Positions 9,445 to 17,948 of a DNA stretch of 33,155 bases are shown piece by piece. Within the stretch, counting starts at the first letter, position 1. Every line of letters starts with the position of its first letter. The stretch is from contig NZ_JHQR01000177.1 in assembly GCF_014843825.1 (NCBI RefSeq), forward strand, positions 1 through 33,155, in the 5' to 3' direction. The translations under genes were made by a program, and so were the position numbers. Origin of the DNA: Mesorhizobium silamurunense (lineage in GTDB: Bacteria; Pseudomonadota; Alphaproteobacteria; Rhizobiales; Rhizobiaceae). Under the pieces are notes generated by a model. That model was not told the DNA's origin and made no database searches. It was given only the letters and a program-made list of their open reading frames with translations.

Positions 9445-9648
9445 GCGGCGGCAGGCGCGTCGATTTGGCGTGCCGGAAAGCCGCAGGCTTGATTTGACGA
9501 GCGAACCTTCGAAAATGGGGCCGATTCTCGGGGTCATGCGCCGGCGACATTGTTTCGCCGCATAGGGCGGGCAAGGGGTCGACCGCATAGCGCAAGCGTT
9601 CGGAGGACGTGCGGCGCCGTCTTGGCGGATAGGAATTGGGAAGGTGAG

Positions 9649-10575
9649 ATGAGGAAATACCTGTTTTCGGCAGGATTCGCGCTGCTGGTGGCGGCGACCT
9701 CGGTTTCGATCGCGGCGATGACGCCGCCGGCGTTCGCCAGCCAGATCAAATATGTCGTCAACAACATACCGATCACCACCGGCGACATTGCGCACCGTGC
9801 CGCATTTTTCAAACTGCAGCGCAAGAAGGGCGATGCGGCGCAGGAAATGATCAACCAGACCCTGCGCCTGGCCGAGGCCAGGCGGCTCGGCATCCGCATC
9901 ACCGACCAGCAGGTCGATGCCGCCTATCAGCGTTTTGCCTCCAACAACAAGATGCCGCTGGCGAAGCTCGACGCCATCATGGCGCAGTCGGGCGTCACCA
10001 AGGAGCATTTCAAGGAGTTCATCCGCGCGCAGATGGCCTGGAACCAGGCGCTTAGCGCGCGTTACCGCTCCGGTGAGGGCGGCTCGGTGACCGAGCAGGA
10101 CGCGGTCCGCCGCATGCTCGACAAGGGCGGTTCCAAGCCGACCGCCATGGAATATATGCTGCAGCAGGTGATCTTCGTGGTGCCCGCTTCCGAGCGCGCC
10201 GCGACGCTTGCCAAGCGCAAGCGCGAGGCCGACGCCATGCGTGCCCGCTTCAACGGCTGCAACACCACGCGCGAATTCGCCAAGGGGCTGATCGACGTCA
10301 CGGTGCGGGATCTCGGCCGCGTACTGGCGCCGCAATTGCCGTCGGACTGGGCAGAGCAGATCAAGGCGACCAAGGTCGGCGGCGCGACGCCGACGCGCGA
10401 GACCGAACGCGGCGTCGAGTTCATCGGCATCTGTTCCTCGCGCGAGGTTTCCGACGACAAGGCCGCTCAGATGGTGTTCCAGGCCGAAGGCGGCAGCAAC
10501 GACAAGGACGCTGACGAGCTCAGCAAGAAATATGTCGACGAACTGCGCAAAAAGGCCACCATCGTCGAACGCTAG
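9649..10575 (+). CDS. SurA-like periplasmic chaperone / parvulin-type peptidyl-prolyl isomerase
   Basis: 308 residues with a signal peptide at about 1-26 ending PAFAS. A SurA N-terminal chaperone domain follows (about 27-130: IKYVVNNIPITTGDIAHR, then a helical [17 protein letters not shown] segment). One degenerate parvulin-like region covers about 165-285. E. coli SurA has two parvulin domains, so this is the shorter alphaproteobacterial form. SurA proteins escort outer-membrane proteins such as LptD, which is encoded just upstream; this fits the lptD-surA-pdxA-rsmA order seen in many proteobacteria. The ATG at 9649 is chosen because GGGAAGGTGAG precedes it and the signal peptide begins there; an upstream extension to 9550 has no support. 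A RIME-like element starts at its stop codon. Confidence 0.88.
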   Translation: MRKYLFSAGFALLVAATSVSIAAMTPPAFASQIKYVVNNIPITTGDIAHRAAFFKLQRKKGDAAQEMINQTLRLAEARRLGIRITDQQVDAAYQRFASNNKMPLAKLDAIMAQSGVTKEHFKEFIRAQMAWNQALSARYRSGEGGSVTEQDAVRRMLDKGGSKPTAMEYMLQQVIFVVPASERAATLAKRKREADAMRARFNGCNTTREFAKGLIDVTVRDLGRVLAPQLPSDWAEQIKATKVGGATPTRETERGVEFIGICSSREVSDDKAAQMVFQAEGGSNDKDADELSKKYVDELRKKATIVER

Positions 10576-10676
10576 AGCGTCTCAGCTTTTCACCGAGACG
10601 CTGACCCGCTCTAAGTGTTTGTTTTCACGCAATTCCGGACGGAAGACCGTTGCACACTTTCCTGGAATTGCTTTAG
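10573..10676. repeat. RIME-like intergenic mosaic element (double palindrome)
   Basis: About 104 bp with two hairpins. The first has AGCGTCTC (10576-10583) pairing with GAGACGCT (10595-10602), framed by AGAGCG/CGCTCT. The second has GCAATTCC (10629-10636) pairing with GGAATTGC (10664-10671). The size, the two palindromes and the CTAGAGC-like ends match what I remember of rhizobial RIME1 elements, which lie at gene ends. It begins at the stop codon of the surA-like gene and could act in mRNA processing or termination there. Confidence 0.75.
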
Positions 10677-10760
10677 GGCGACGGAGTTTCGGCGCGTGAC
10701 AGAACAAGGCTCGATCCTGGCGTCCTGCCCCGGAGCAAATCAGACATCGCGCGGGACGCC

Positions 10761-11795
10761 ATGAGCGCGCGCAGGAACGATGTGCCGCTGGCGCTCAGCG
10801 TCGGCGATCCATCCGGCATCGGGCCCGAGATCGCCATCGCCGCCTGGCAGGCGGGCGACAGCGCCGGCGTTCCGCCTTTCTACCTGCTCGCCGACCCGGC
10901 CCTGATTGCGGCGCGTGCGCGCGAAATCGGCGCAACGATAGCAATCATGGAGACCTTGCCGGAGCAAGCGGCGCATCACTTTTCCCGCGCGCTGCCCGTA
11001 GTTCCGCTCTACGCCCGCCATCTGGACAGTCCCGGAAAGCCGAATCCGGCCAATGCAGCGGGCACCATCGAGGCGATCGACCGCGCCGTCGCCGACTGCC
11101 TCGCCGGCCAGGCCGCCGCGGTGGTCACCTGTCCCATCGCCAAGAAACCGCTCTACGACGCCGGCTTCCGCTTTCCCGGCCACACCGAATACCTGGCGCA
11201 TCTGGCCTCGCGCCACACCGGCGCAGAGGTGACGCCGGTGATGCTGCTTGCCGGACCCGAACTGCGCACCGTTCCGGTCACCATCCACATCGCGCTTGCC
11301 GAGGTGCCGAGGGTCCTGACGAGCGAGCTGATCGTCGCTACGGCCCGCATCACCGCCGCCGACCTCCAGAGCCGCTTCGGCATTGCGCGGCCCAGGCTCG
11401 CCATTGCCGGTCTCAACCCGCATGCCGGCGAAGGCGGCACAATGGGCTCGGAAGATCTTTCCATCGTGCTGCCGGCCGTCGAGGCGCTCAAGGCCGAGGG
11501 CATCGACGCTGTCGGGCCGCTGCCGGCCGACACCATGTTCCATCCGCAGGCGCGCGCCGGTTATGACGCAGCACTTTGCATGTATCACGACCAGGCGCTG
11601 ATCCCGGCCAAGACACTGGCCTTCGACGAGGCCGTCAATGTGACGCTCGGCCTACCCTTCATCCGCACCTCGCCGGACCACGGCACGGCCTTCGACATCG
11701 CCGGCAAGGCCATTGCGCGCGCCGACAGCCTGATCGCGGCGCTGAGGCTCGCGCGCCGGTTGGCCGACAGCGGCCGCCAGGCCGCAGCCGCATGA
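10761..11795 (+). CDS. pdxA: 4-hydroxythreonine-4-phosphate dehydrogenase
   Basis: A 344-residue PdxA, the NAD-dependent enzyme that oxidises 4-phosphohydroxy-threonine in the DXP-dependent route to pyridoxal phosphate. Diagnostic segments are [10 protein letters not shown] near the N-terminus, FPGHTEYLA (metal-binding His), [10 protein letters not shown] (His) and [11 protein letters not shown] (His), which supply the divalent-metal and substrate ligands, and [13 protein letters not shown] near the end. Length is normal. It follows the surA-like gene after a RIME-like element and precedes rsmA by 22 bp. The surA-pdxA-rsmA order is widely conserved and supports the call. Confidence 0.95.
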   Translation: MSARRNDVPLALSVGDPSGIGPEIAIAAWQAGDSAGVPPFYLLADPALIAARAREIGATIAIMETLPEQAAHHFSRALPVVPLYARHLDSPGKPNPANAAGTIEAIDRAVADCLAGQAAAVVTCPIAKKPLYDAGFRFPGHTEYLAHLASRHTGAEVTPVMLLAGPELRTVPVTIHIALAEVPRVLTSELIVATARITAADLQSRFGIARPRLAIAGLNPHAGEGGTMGSEDLSIVLPAVEALKAEGIDAVGPLPADTMFHPQARAGYDAALCMYHDQALIPAKTLAFDEAVNVTLGLPFIRTSPDHGTAFDIAGKAIARADSLIAALRLARRLADSGRQAAAA

Positions 11796-11817
11796 GGCTC
11801 GATTGAGCGGGGGGCGC

Positions 11818-12651
11818 GTGAACATCGACGGATTGCCGCCGCTGCGCGAGGTGATCGAGCGCCACGGCCTGCAGGCGAAGAAGGCGCTGGGCCAGAACTT
11901 CCTGCTCGACCTCAACCTGACGAGCAAGATCGCACGCACGGCCGGCGAACTTGGTGAGGCAACGGTGATCGAGGTCGGCCCCGGCCCCGGCGGGCTGACC
12001 CGAGCGCTGCTCTTCAACGGCGCCAAGCGCGTTATCGCCATCGAGCGTGACGAGCGCTGCCTGGAAGCGCTGGCGGAGGTGTCCAGCCATTATCCCGGCC
12101 GGCTCGAGGTCATTCCCGGCGACGCGCTGAAGACGGATTTCGCCGCGCTTGCCCGCACGGCGGATGGCGGCCCCGTGAAGATCGCCGCCAACCTGCCCTA
12201 CAACATCGGCACGGAGCTTCTGATCCGCTGGCTGACGATGGCCGAATGGCCGCCCTTCTATCAATCGATGACGCTGATGTTCCAACGCGAGGTGGCCGAG
12301 CGCATTACCGCCGGCCCAGGCAGCGATGCCTATGGCCGGCTCGGCGTGCTGGCCGGCTGGCGCACCGAGGCAAAGATCGCCTTCGACGTGCCGCCGCAGG
12401 CTTTTACGCCGCCGCCCAAGGTCACGTCCTCGGTGGTGCATCTGGTGCCGCGCGCTTCCCCCCTGCCCACCGACGGCAAGCGGCTGGGCCGCGTCACCGA
12501 AGCCGCCTTCGGCCAGCGCCGCAAGATGCTGCGGCAAAGCGTGAAAAGCCTCGGCGGCGAAGCCCTGCTCAGCCGCGCCGGCATCGACCCAACGCGCCGC
12601 GCCGAGACGCTCAGCGTGGAGGAGTTCGTAAGGTTGACGAACGCGGTGTGA
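11818..12651 (+). CDS. rsmA: 16S rRNA (adenine1518-N6/adenine1519-N6) dimethyltransferase
   Basis: About 277 residues. The KsgA/RsmA marks are [11 protein letters not shown] at the N-terminus, the SAM-binding [13 protein letters not shown] (motif I), GDALK, and the catalytic ANLPYNIGT (NLPY motif IV). The C-terminal all-helical domain carries [11 protein letters not shown]. The enzyme dimethylates two adjacent adenines near the 3-prime end of 16S rRNA late in small-subunit assembly. The GTG at 11818 is preferred because GCGGGGGG precedes it and the protein then starts [12 protein letters not shown], as I remember for relatives; a TTG at 11803 is also in frame. It is convergent with gmk, but accessory DNA now separates them. 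Confidence 0.93.
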   Translation: MNIDGLPPLREVIERHGLQAKKALGQNFLLDLNLTSKIARTAGELGEATVIEVGPGPGGLTRALLFNGAKRVIAIERDERCLEALAEVSSHYPGRLEVIPGDALKTDFAALARTADGGPVKIAANLPYNIGTELLIRWLTMAEWPPFYQSMTLMFQREVAERITAGPGSDAYGRLGVLAGWRTEAKIAFDVPPQAFTPPPKVTSSVVHLVPRASPLPTDGKRLGRVTEAAFGQRRKMLRQSVKSLGGEALLSRAGIDPTRRAETLSVEEFVRLTNAV

Positions 12652-13066
12652 AGCGCGCCCTGCCCTGAGACATCGCGCTTCTGTCTTCGAGTGGCATCCC
12701 GACCCCTCTCGCAAAAGCGCAAAACTGTTTGCGATGTCCTCGCACACCGTTCGCGATGTCTCCGGTCCTCTGTGGAGAAGAAGGGCTGGGCGGTTGCGCG
12801 TCACCAAACTGCTTCATATTTGCAACCGCTTTGATCTTGCAATCACTTATGCTAGGATCGATGTCGGCAGTTCGCTGCGGATCGATTTTCATGCGGTATG
12901 AAGCCGACTGAATTGCCGCCGTACAGCGGTGACCGGACTCCGCCGAGAGAACCACGCCGCGCATAGCGTTTCTGCCTAGAGAGGCTCTCGGATGAGGCTC
13001 GACCAAATGGCTTTTGTTGGCGGACAGGTCGGCGTCAGCGCCAAATGTCAAACGGCGGAAAACGAC
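12652..13066. other. Gene-free stretch after rsmA with an 11-bp inverted repeat
   Basis: No convincing gene. GAGACATCGCG at 12667-12677 is exactly complementary to CGCGATGTCTC at 12752-12762. A further GCGATGTC lies at 12731-12738, and a small hairpin CGCAAA-ACTG-TTTGCG lies at 12718-12733. The nested symmetry could act as a terminator region for rsmA or be the scar of an inserted element. The rest, 12763-13066, has lower GC, shows no clear promoter, and leads into the methyltransferase gene. Confidence 0.4.
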
Positions 13067-13888
13067 GTGAATGCCGATGAGATCAGATATTGGACGGAGA
13101 TATGCGGACCCGAGTGGGTCCGGCTCCAATCGGCTCTGGAACGCGAGTTGGGGCCTCTCGGAGACCGGGCTATCGACGCATTGGACCCGCGTGACGGTGA
13201 AAGGCTGGTCGATGTTGGTTGCGGATGCGGGCACACGAGCTGCGCCTTGGCGCAAGCGGTCGGCCCGTCGGGAGCGGTGCTCGGCGTCGACGTGTCCGGT
13301 CCCATGCTCGCGGTGGCACGTCGTCATGCCAGGGAAATGAAGCTGAGCAATGTCCGCTTCATTGAAGCCGATGCTCAGTCCTTAGACTTTGGCCCGGAAG
13401 GATACGACGGCGTTTTTTCCCGCTTCGGCACCATGTTCTTCGATAACGCTGTCGCGGCATTTTCCAACCTCTGCCGCGCCCTCAAGCCTGGAGGGCGTCT
13501 GTCGTTCGTCTGCTGGCGGCCACGAGAAGAGATTGAGTGGGTGACTGTGCCGCTAAAAGCTGCTCTTCGCAGCCTCGGCTTGCCGCCGCCAAATCCATCC
13601 ACTGCATTCTCGTTTGCCGATCCGGACTATACACATTCGGTCCTGGCTTCCGCCGGGTTCACGAACATCCTCATCACGCCCCTGGACTTGAAGACCGGCG
13701 GCAGCTTGGATGAAGTCATGGAGATCATCAAAATCGGCGGTGTCGGCACGATGATCCGAGAGTACCGGGACAGGGCGGATGCCGCGTTTGCCGATGTAAG
13801 GTCGGAACTGAGGAAGCACGAGACGCCATGCGGCGTATTCCTCAATGCGGCTACCTGGATTGTCACAGCGCGACGTTCAGTGGTGTAA
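13067..13888 (+). CDS. Class I SAM-dependent methyltransferase (Methyltransf_11 type)
   Basis: About 273 residues from the GTG at 13067, starting MNADEIRYWTEICGPEWVRLQ, which resembles a common rhizobial methyltransferase family. An in-frame ATG at 12992, preceded by AGAGG, would add 25 residues with no family-like features. Motif I is LVDVGCGCGHTSCALA; LGVDVSGPMLAVAR carries the acidic SAM-ribose residue; LKPGGRLSFVCWRP is the post-motif strand. The substrate is unknown. It is not part of the conserved rsmA-gmk neighbourhood. Its stop codon ends 2 bp before a decayed gmk fragment, so it probably belongs to the inserted accessory DNA. Confidence 0.85.
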   Translation: MNADEIRYWTEICGPEWVRLQSALERELGPLGDRAIDALDPRDGERLVDVGCGCGHTSCALAQAVGPSGAVLGVDVSGPMLAVARRHAREMKLSNVRFIEADAQSLDFGPEGYDGVFSRFGTMFFDNAVAAFSNLCRALKPGGRLSFVCWRPREEIEWVTVPLKAALRSLGLPPPNPSTAFSFADPDYTHSVLASAGFTNILITPLDLKTGGSLDEVMEIIKIGGVGTMIREYRDRADAAFADVRSELRKHETPCGVFLNAATWIVTARRSVV

Positions 13889-13890
13889 GC

Positions 13891-13984
13891 GCCGAAGGCG
13901 CGGTCGTCGTTGACGATGATGACGTCGTATTCCTTCCATGCTCGATCTCGACACGGGGGCATTCTTGAGCCTGGTCTCTATGAC
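13891..13984 (-). pseudogene. Decayed internal fragment of gmk
   Basis: This stretch aligns with 14962-15060 inside the intact gmk. There are about seven mismatches and three gaps (6, 1 and 2 nt), with long shared blocks such as GTCGTATTCCTTCCA and GCCTGGTCTC. It has the same orientation as gmk, lacks the last ~99 bp of that gene and all of the P-loop half, and is broken by indels. It is a partial duplication lying between the methyltransferase gene and the Fic module. Confidence 0.88.
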
Positions 13985-14059
13985 AGATTCCTCACCGGAA
14001 TTGGCTCGTGAAAGGCAAGCAATTGCCCGGAAATCGCAGGGGCATGATAGTGTGATCCC

Positions 14060-14262
14060 ATGAAAAAAGCCCAGCCGCCGTCCCTGCGAGCAAAAGTGGT
14101 CAGTTCGTTTTGACCAGTGACAAGGGCGAAAAGATCAGTGCCGTCGAAGGCCTCAAATTGTCACGACGCATGAGGGCCATACTAAGGGATAGCCGGGCGC
14201 GCGGCCTGAGTGGTGATGAGCGCAGGGCGCTGATCAAGGAACAGGCACGCCGCTCGAAATAG
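14060..14262 (+). pseudogene. Frameshifted small ORF ahead of fic, probable antitoxin remnant
   Basis: An ATG at 14060 opens a short frame (MKKAQPPSLRAK...) that stops at 14113. A second frame, one base earlier in phase, continues through KISAVEGLKLS and GLSGDERRALIKEQ to a stop at 14262. Joined near 14090, the two give a basic protein of about 67 residues lying 9 bp before a Fic gene, the usual place of a Fic antitoxin. The S..EG segment resembles, but does not exactly match, the (S/T)xxxE(G/N) inhibitory motif of class I Fic antitoxins. An internal TTG at 14110 could still give 50 residues. The antitoxin role is inferred from position. Confidence 0.5.
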
Positions 14263-14271
14263 GATTGTGGA

Positions 14272-14852
14272 GTGGTCTACGCCGCTGAACGAGATCCGCT
14301 TTGCTATCCGGGCACGACTGTTCTTCGAAACAAGCTAAATATCGAGAACCAGGCCGAACTCGACGAATTCGAGTTGGCGCTCTTCCTGACCAGAACCGAC
14401 GAAGAGATGCCGGCCGGCAACCTGGACTACCAGCATTACAAGGCCATTCATCACCACCTGTTCCAAGACGTATATGAATGGGCTGGCGAGGTTCGCATCG
14501 GCAAAGGCGGCAATTGGTTCTGCTATCCCGAATATATCGAGCAGGAGATGCGCAGGATCTTCGACGGGCTGATCAAGGACCAGTATCTTCGCGGGCTTAG
14601 CATCGAAAACTTCGCGGTTCGCGCGGCCCATGTTTGGCCGAAATTAACGCCGCGCATCCATTCCGAGAAGGCAATGGCCGTACTCAGCTTACCTTCCTGG
14701 CGATGCTGATGGAGAACGCAGGATTCTCGTTCAATGCCGATGTCCTTGAGCGCGAGCGTGTCCTGGACGCGATGATCGAGAGCTTTGCGGGCGACGAGGC
14801 GCCCCTGGTGCAACTCATCATGTCATCATGGAGATCGGCGGACCTTAGATGA
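14272..14852 (+). pseudogene. Fic/DOC-family AMPylator toxin, frameshifted
   Basis: The first frame (14272-14709) encodes YPGTTVLRNKLNI, IHHHLFQDVYEWAGEVR and the flap-like GKGGNWFCYPEYI, all typical of Fic proteins. The catalytic Fic motif HPFREGNGR is in a different frame, within 14634-14852. Loss of one base near 14630-14635 explains this: restoring it joins AAHV directly to AEINAAHPFREGNGR. Repaired, the protein would be about 193 residues and a complete class I Fic, which transfers AMP to target proteins through the motif His. As it stands, the translated product lacks the active site, so the toxin is probably dead. The upstream antitoxin-like ORF is also frameshifted. Confidence 0.85.
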
Positions 14853-14862
14853 GCAACTGGGG

Positions 14863-15537
14863 CTAAGCCGTCTTCTCGTCCAGCAATCCCGAGATGAAGT
14901 CGAACAGGCCGGGCCGCCTGTCGCGCCGAAGCCGCTCCGCCGTCACTATGGCGCGGACCTCGGCGAAGGCGCGGTCGAGATCGTCGTTGACGATGACGAA
15001 GTCGTATTCCTTCCAGTGCTCGATCTCGACGCGGGCGTTCTTCAGCCTGGTCTCGATGACCTGCTCCTGGTCCTCGGCGCGGCGCTTCAGGCGCGCCTTC
15101 AATTCCTTCATCGAGGGCGGCAGGATGAAGATCGAGACGATGTCGGCGCGCATCTTCTCCTTGAGCTGCTGGGCGCCCTGCCAATCGATGTCGAACAGCA
15201 TGTCGCGGCCTTCGGCCAGCGCCGCCTCGGCGGGCTCGCGCGGCGTCGCATAGAAATTGCCGTGCACCTCGGCCCATTCGAGCAGCGCATCGGAATCGCG
15301 CAGCCGCTCGAACTCGCGCATGGTGCGGAAATGGTAGTGGACGCCCTCGATCTCCGAGCCTCTGCGCGGCCTGGTGGTGACGGAGACCGACAGCTCCAGA
15401 CTCGAATCGCTTTCCAGAAGATTGCGCGCGATCGTCGACTTGCCCGCACCCGACGGCGACGACAGCACCAGCATCAGCCCGCGGCGGCGGATGCGGGCCC
15501 CCGCATCCCTGGCAGCCGTCGGTTCCTTGGCAACCAT
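14863..15537 (-). CDS. gmk: Guanylate kinase
   Basis: 224 residues. The P-loop is [10 protein letters not shown] (26-35), followed by the GMP-binding region with [21 protein letters not shown] and the lid and core segments [12 protein letters not shown] and [11 protein letters not shown]. The enzyme phosphorylates GMP to GDP with ATP in the cytoplasm. The ATG at 1 of [10 protein letters not shown] is used; the open frame extends upstream into yicC without support. It lies 5 bp after the yicC stop, and yicC-gmk is a common bacterial pair. Part of its 3-prime half is duplicated as a decayed fragment at 13891-13984. The Fic remnant ends 10 bp from its stop, convergently. Confidence 0.95.
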   Translation of the reverse strand: MVAKEPTAARDAGARIRRRGLMLVLSSPSGAGKSTIARNLLESDSSLELSVSVTTRPRRGSEIEGVHYHFRTMREFERLRDSDALLEWAEVHGNFYATPREPAEAALAEGRDMLFDIDWQGAQQLKEKMRADIVSIFILPPSMKELKARLKRRAEDQEQVIETRLKNARVEIEHWKEYDFVIVNDDLDRAFAEVRAIVTAERLRRDRRPGLFDFISGLLDEKTA

Positions 15538-15542
15538 CCCCG

Positions 15543-16433
15543 TCACTCCAGATTCTGAACCTGTTCGCGAAACTGATCGACCACCGCCTTGAGCTCCAGC
15601 CCGATCGCGGTGACCGCGGCAGCGTTCGACTTGGAGCACAAGGTATTCGATTCGCGATTGAATTCCTGCGCCAGAAAATCGAGCTTGCGGCCGATGGCGC
15701 CGCCACCTTGAAGCAGCGTACGGCCGGATGCGACATGCGTCTTCAGCCGGTCGATCTCCTCGCGGATGTCGGCCTTGGTGGCGAGGAAGGCCGCTTCCTG
15801 ATGCAGCCGGACCGCGTCGAGATTGGCCGACGCGTCCATCAGCAGACTGACCTGTTCGGCGATGCGCTCGCGGATCGCCGCCGGCTCGCGCGACGGGTCG
15901 GCCTCGGCCTTCAGCGTCAGCGCCTCGATGGTGGCAATATGGCCGGACAACAGCATGCGCAGCGCGATCCCCTCGCTCTGCCTTGCCTGCTCCAGCCCGG
16001 CAAGCGCCGTGTCCAGCGCCGACAGGATCGCGGCATCGAGGACGGCTCGTTCTTCTTCGGTCTCGACTGTCTCCGGAATGTCGAGCACGCCGCGCAACGC
16101 AAGCAGGCCGTCGGCGGTGGCGGGCGCGACACCGAATTGCTCCTGGAGGCGCTTCGCCAATCCCGCCAGGTCCTTCAGGAAAGCCTCGTTGACCACCGGC
16201 TGCGCCTGGAGGGCGGCGGCACGGACGACGGTCAGCGTCGCCTGGAAATTGCCGCGCGCGAAGCGCTTCTGCACGGTCTGCCGTACAGCGGGTTCCAGCC
16301 GGTCGAAGCCTTGCGGCAGCCTCAGCCTGACCTCGACGCTCTTGCCGTTGACCGATTTCACTTCCCAGGCGATCGACGTGCCGTCGCGTTCAGCAACGGT
16401 TCGCGCGAAACCGGTCATGCTCTGCACGTTCAT
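15543..16433 (-). CDS. YicC-family endoribonuclease
   Basis: A 296-residue YicC/YloC-family protein starting [11 protein letters not shown] at the ATG at 16433. The N-terminal domain carries [18 protein letters not shown]. The C-terminal DUF1732 region ends [21 protein letters not shown], the most conserved stretch of the family. Members are RNA endonucleases involved in small-RNA and mRNA decay in enteric bacteria and Bacillus. Length is normal. It is followed after 5 bp by gmk, with which it is probably co-transcribed. Upstream in-frame codons to 16493 lie in non-conserved sequence and are left out. Confidence 0.92.
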   Translation of the reverse strand: MNVQSMTGFARTVAERDGTSIAWEVKSVNGKSVEVRLRLPQGFDRLEPAVRQTVQKRFARGNFQATLTVVRAAALQAQPVVNEAFLKDLAGLAKRLQEQFGVAPATADGLLALRGVLDIPETVETEEERAVLDAAILSALDTALAGLEQARQSEGIALRMLLSGHIATIEALTLKAEADPSREPAAIRERIAEQVSLLMDASANLDAVRLHQEAAFLATKADIREEIDRLKTHVASGRTLLQGGGAIGRKLDFLAQEFNRESNTLCSKSNAAAVTAIGLELKAVVDQFREQVQNLE

Positions 16434-16588
16434 GATGCGTGTCACCCCCTGTCGCAGCCCGGGCGCGACTGCCCGAACATGCGCCCCTTGCAAAACGCCG
16501 GACCTCTGGCCAGCGTCGGATGCCCCCTCAAAACATGAATACGGCCCGGCGTCAAAGGAGGCGGGCCAGAACCGGCAATGGCCGCGGC

Positions 16589-17845
16589 CTACTGGGCGGC
16601 GTCGCCATTCTCGCCGCTGTCGCCGGCATCACCGGGATCGGTTCCGGCATTGCCGCCGGTATTGTCATCGGGAGCGGCCGGCGCCGTCGTCTGGCCGGAG
16701 GCCTTGGCCGCATCGTCGGCCTGCTTCTTCTGCAGCGCGCGGTAGCGGGCGACGTTCTGGTTGTGCTCTTCCAGCGTCGCGGCAAAGACATGGCCGCCAT
16801 TGCCGTCGGCGACGAAATAGAGATCGCCGGTCTTCGACGGATTGGCCACCGCCTCCAGCGCCGCGCGGCCCGGATTGGCGATCGGCGTCGGCGGCAGGCC
16901 CTTGATCAGATAGGTGTTATAGGGCGTCTGCTTCTCGATATCGGACTGGTAGATCGGCCTGTCGGCCGGTTTGCCCTTGCCGCCGAACAGGCCGTAGATG
17001 ATGGTCGGGTCCGACTGCAACCGCATACCCTTGGCCAGCCGGTTGAGGAAGACGGCGGCCACGCGCGAGCGCTCGTCGCCCCGGCCTGTCTCCTTCTCAA
17101 CGATCGAGGCCAGGATGACGAAGTCCTCCATGCTGGCGAGCGGCAGATCGGGCGCGCGATGCGCCCAGACGTCGTCGACCAGCTTCTTCTGATCGGCGAC
17201 CAGCTTGTCGACCATCTGCTGCCGGGTGGCGCCACGGGTGAAGCGCAGCGTGTCGGTCGCGATGCTGCCCTCGGGCGGCATGGTCGCCGGCATGTCGCCG
17301 GTCAGCGCCTCCTGCTCGGCCACGCGCTGCAGCGCCTGCTCGACCGTCAGCCCCTCGGGGATGGTCAGCGAATACATCACCGACTTGCCGCTCTTGAACA
17401 GTTCCATGATGTCGCGCATCGAGGCGCGCGGCTTGATGGCGTATTCGCCGGCCTTCAGCGCGGAATCATTGCCGGTGGCGCGCACGCCCAGCCTGAAGAT
17501 GCGGGCATCGCTGACCAGGCCGCGACGCTCCAGCTGGTCGGCGATCTCCTGCACGCCGGTACTCGGCTTGACCATGAAGGTGTCGCCATTGGCGGACGGA
17601 CCCGGCTCAACGAAGGCCTGCATGCCGAAATACAGCGCAGCACCCGAGGCGAGCACGAGCAGGATGGCCAATGAAAGGAAGAAATTCAGGAACACGACGA
17701 CCTGGCTGCGCGACGCGCGCGAGCGTTTCGACGGCGGCGGCGTGCCGGCCTCGGGGCGCAACGCTTCGGCGGCTGTCTTGGGCACGATCGGTCCTTGCGT
17801 CTGACGCTGTCCGAATTCCCCACCGCCGCCCGGATTTGTATTCAT
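16589..17845 (-). CDS. mltG: Endolytic murein transglycosylase
   Basis: A 418-residue MltG (YceG). A cytoplasmic Pro/Ser-rich N-terminus leads to one membrane helix (about 49-72), then a LysM-like region (about 88-160). The catalytic YceG domain carries ASIVEKETG with the catalytic Glu at about residue 250, QSDPTIIYG, and GLPPTPIANPG. MltG cuts nascent glycan strands at the inner membrane and sets strand length. The C-terminal ~50 residues are a low-complexity Ala/Gly/Asp tail, absent from E. coli MltG. It follows fabF by about 100 bp on the same strand; in gammaproteobacteria mltG also lies close to acpP-fabF. Confidence 0.95.
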   Translation of the reverse strand: MNTNPGGGGEFGQRQTQGPIVPKTAAEALRPEAGTPPPSKRSRASRSQVVVFLNFFLSLAILLVLASGAALYFGMQAFVEPGPSANGDTFMVKPSTGVQEIADQLERRGLVSDARIFRLGVRATGNDSALKAGEYAIKPRASMRDIMELFKSGKSVMYSLTIPEGLTVEQALQRVAEQEALTGDMPATMPPEGSIATDTLRFTRGATRQQMVDKLVADQKKLVDDVWAHRAPDLPLASMEDFVILASIVEKETGRGDERSRVAAVFLNRLAKGMRLQSDPTIIYGLFGGKGKPADRPIYQSDIEKQTPYNTYLIKGLPPTPIANPGRAALEAVANPSKTGDLYFVADGNGGHVFAATLEEHNQNVARYRALQKKQADDAAKASGQTTAPAAPDDNTGGNAGTDPGDAGDSGENGDAAQ

Positions 17846-17948
17846 GGCGCCCTACCGTCTGATCTTGCAACGAATCCCCTAGCCGAAGCGTAGGGACAAA
17901 TTTGGCAAAAATGACGGCAGGCGGCGGACCTGCCGGTGGGCTGAATGC

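Noticed and set aside
14060..14113. Programmed -1 frameshifting at the AAAAAA run of the antitoxin-like ORF
   Set aside because: The run is not in the standard X XXY YYZ phase and no downstream stem is evident; a simple one-base loss is more economical.
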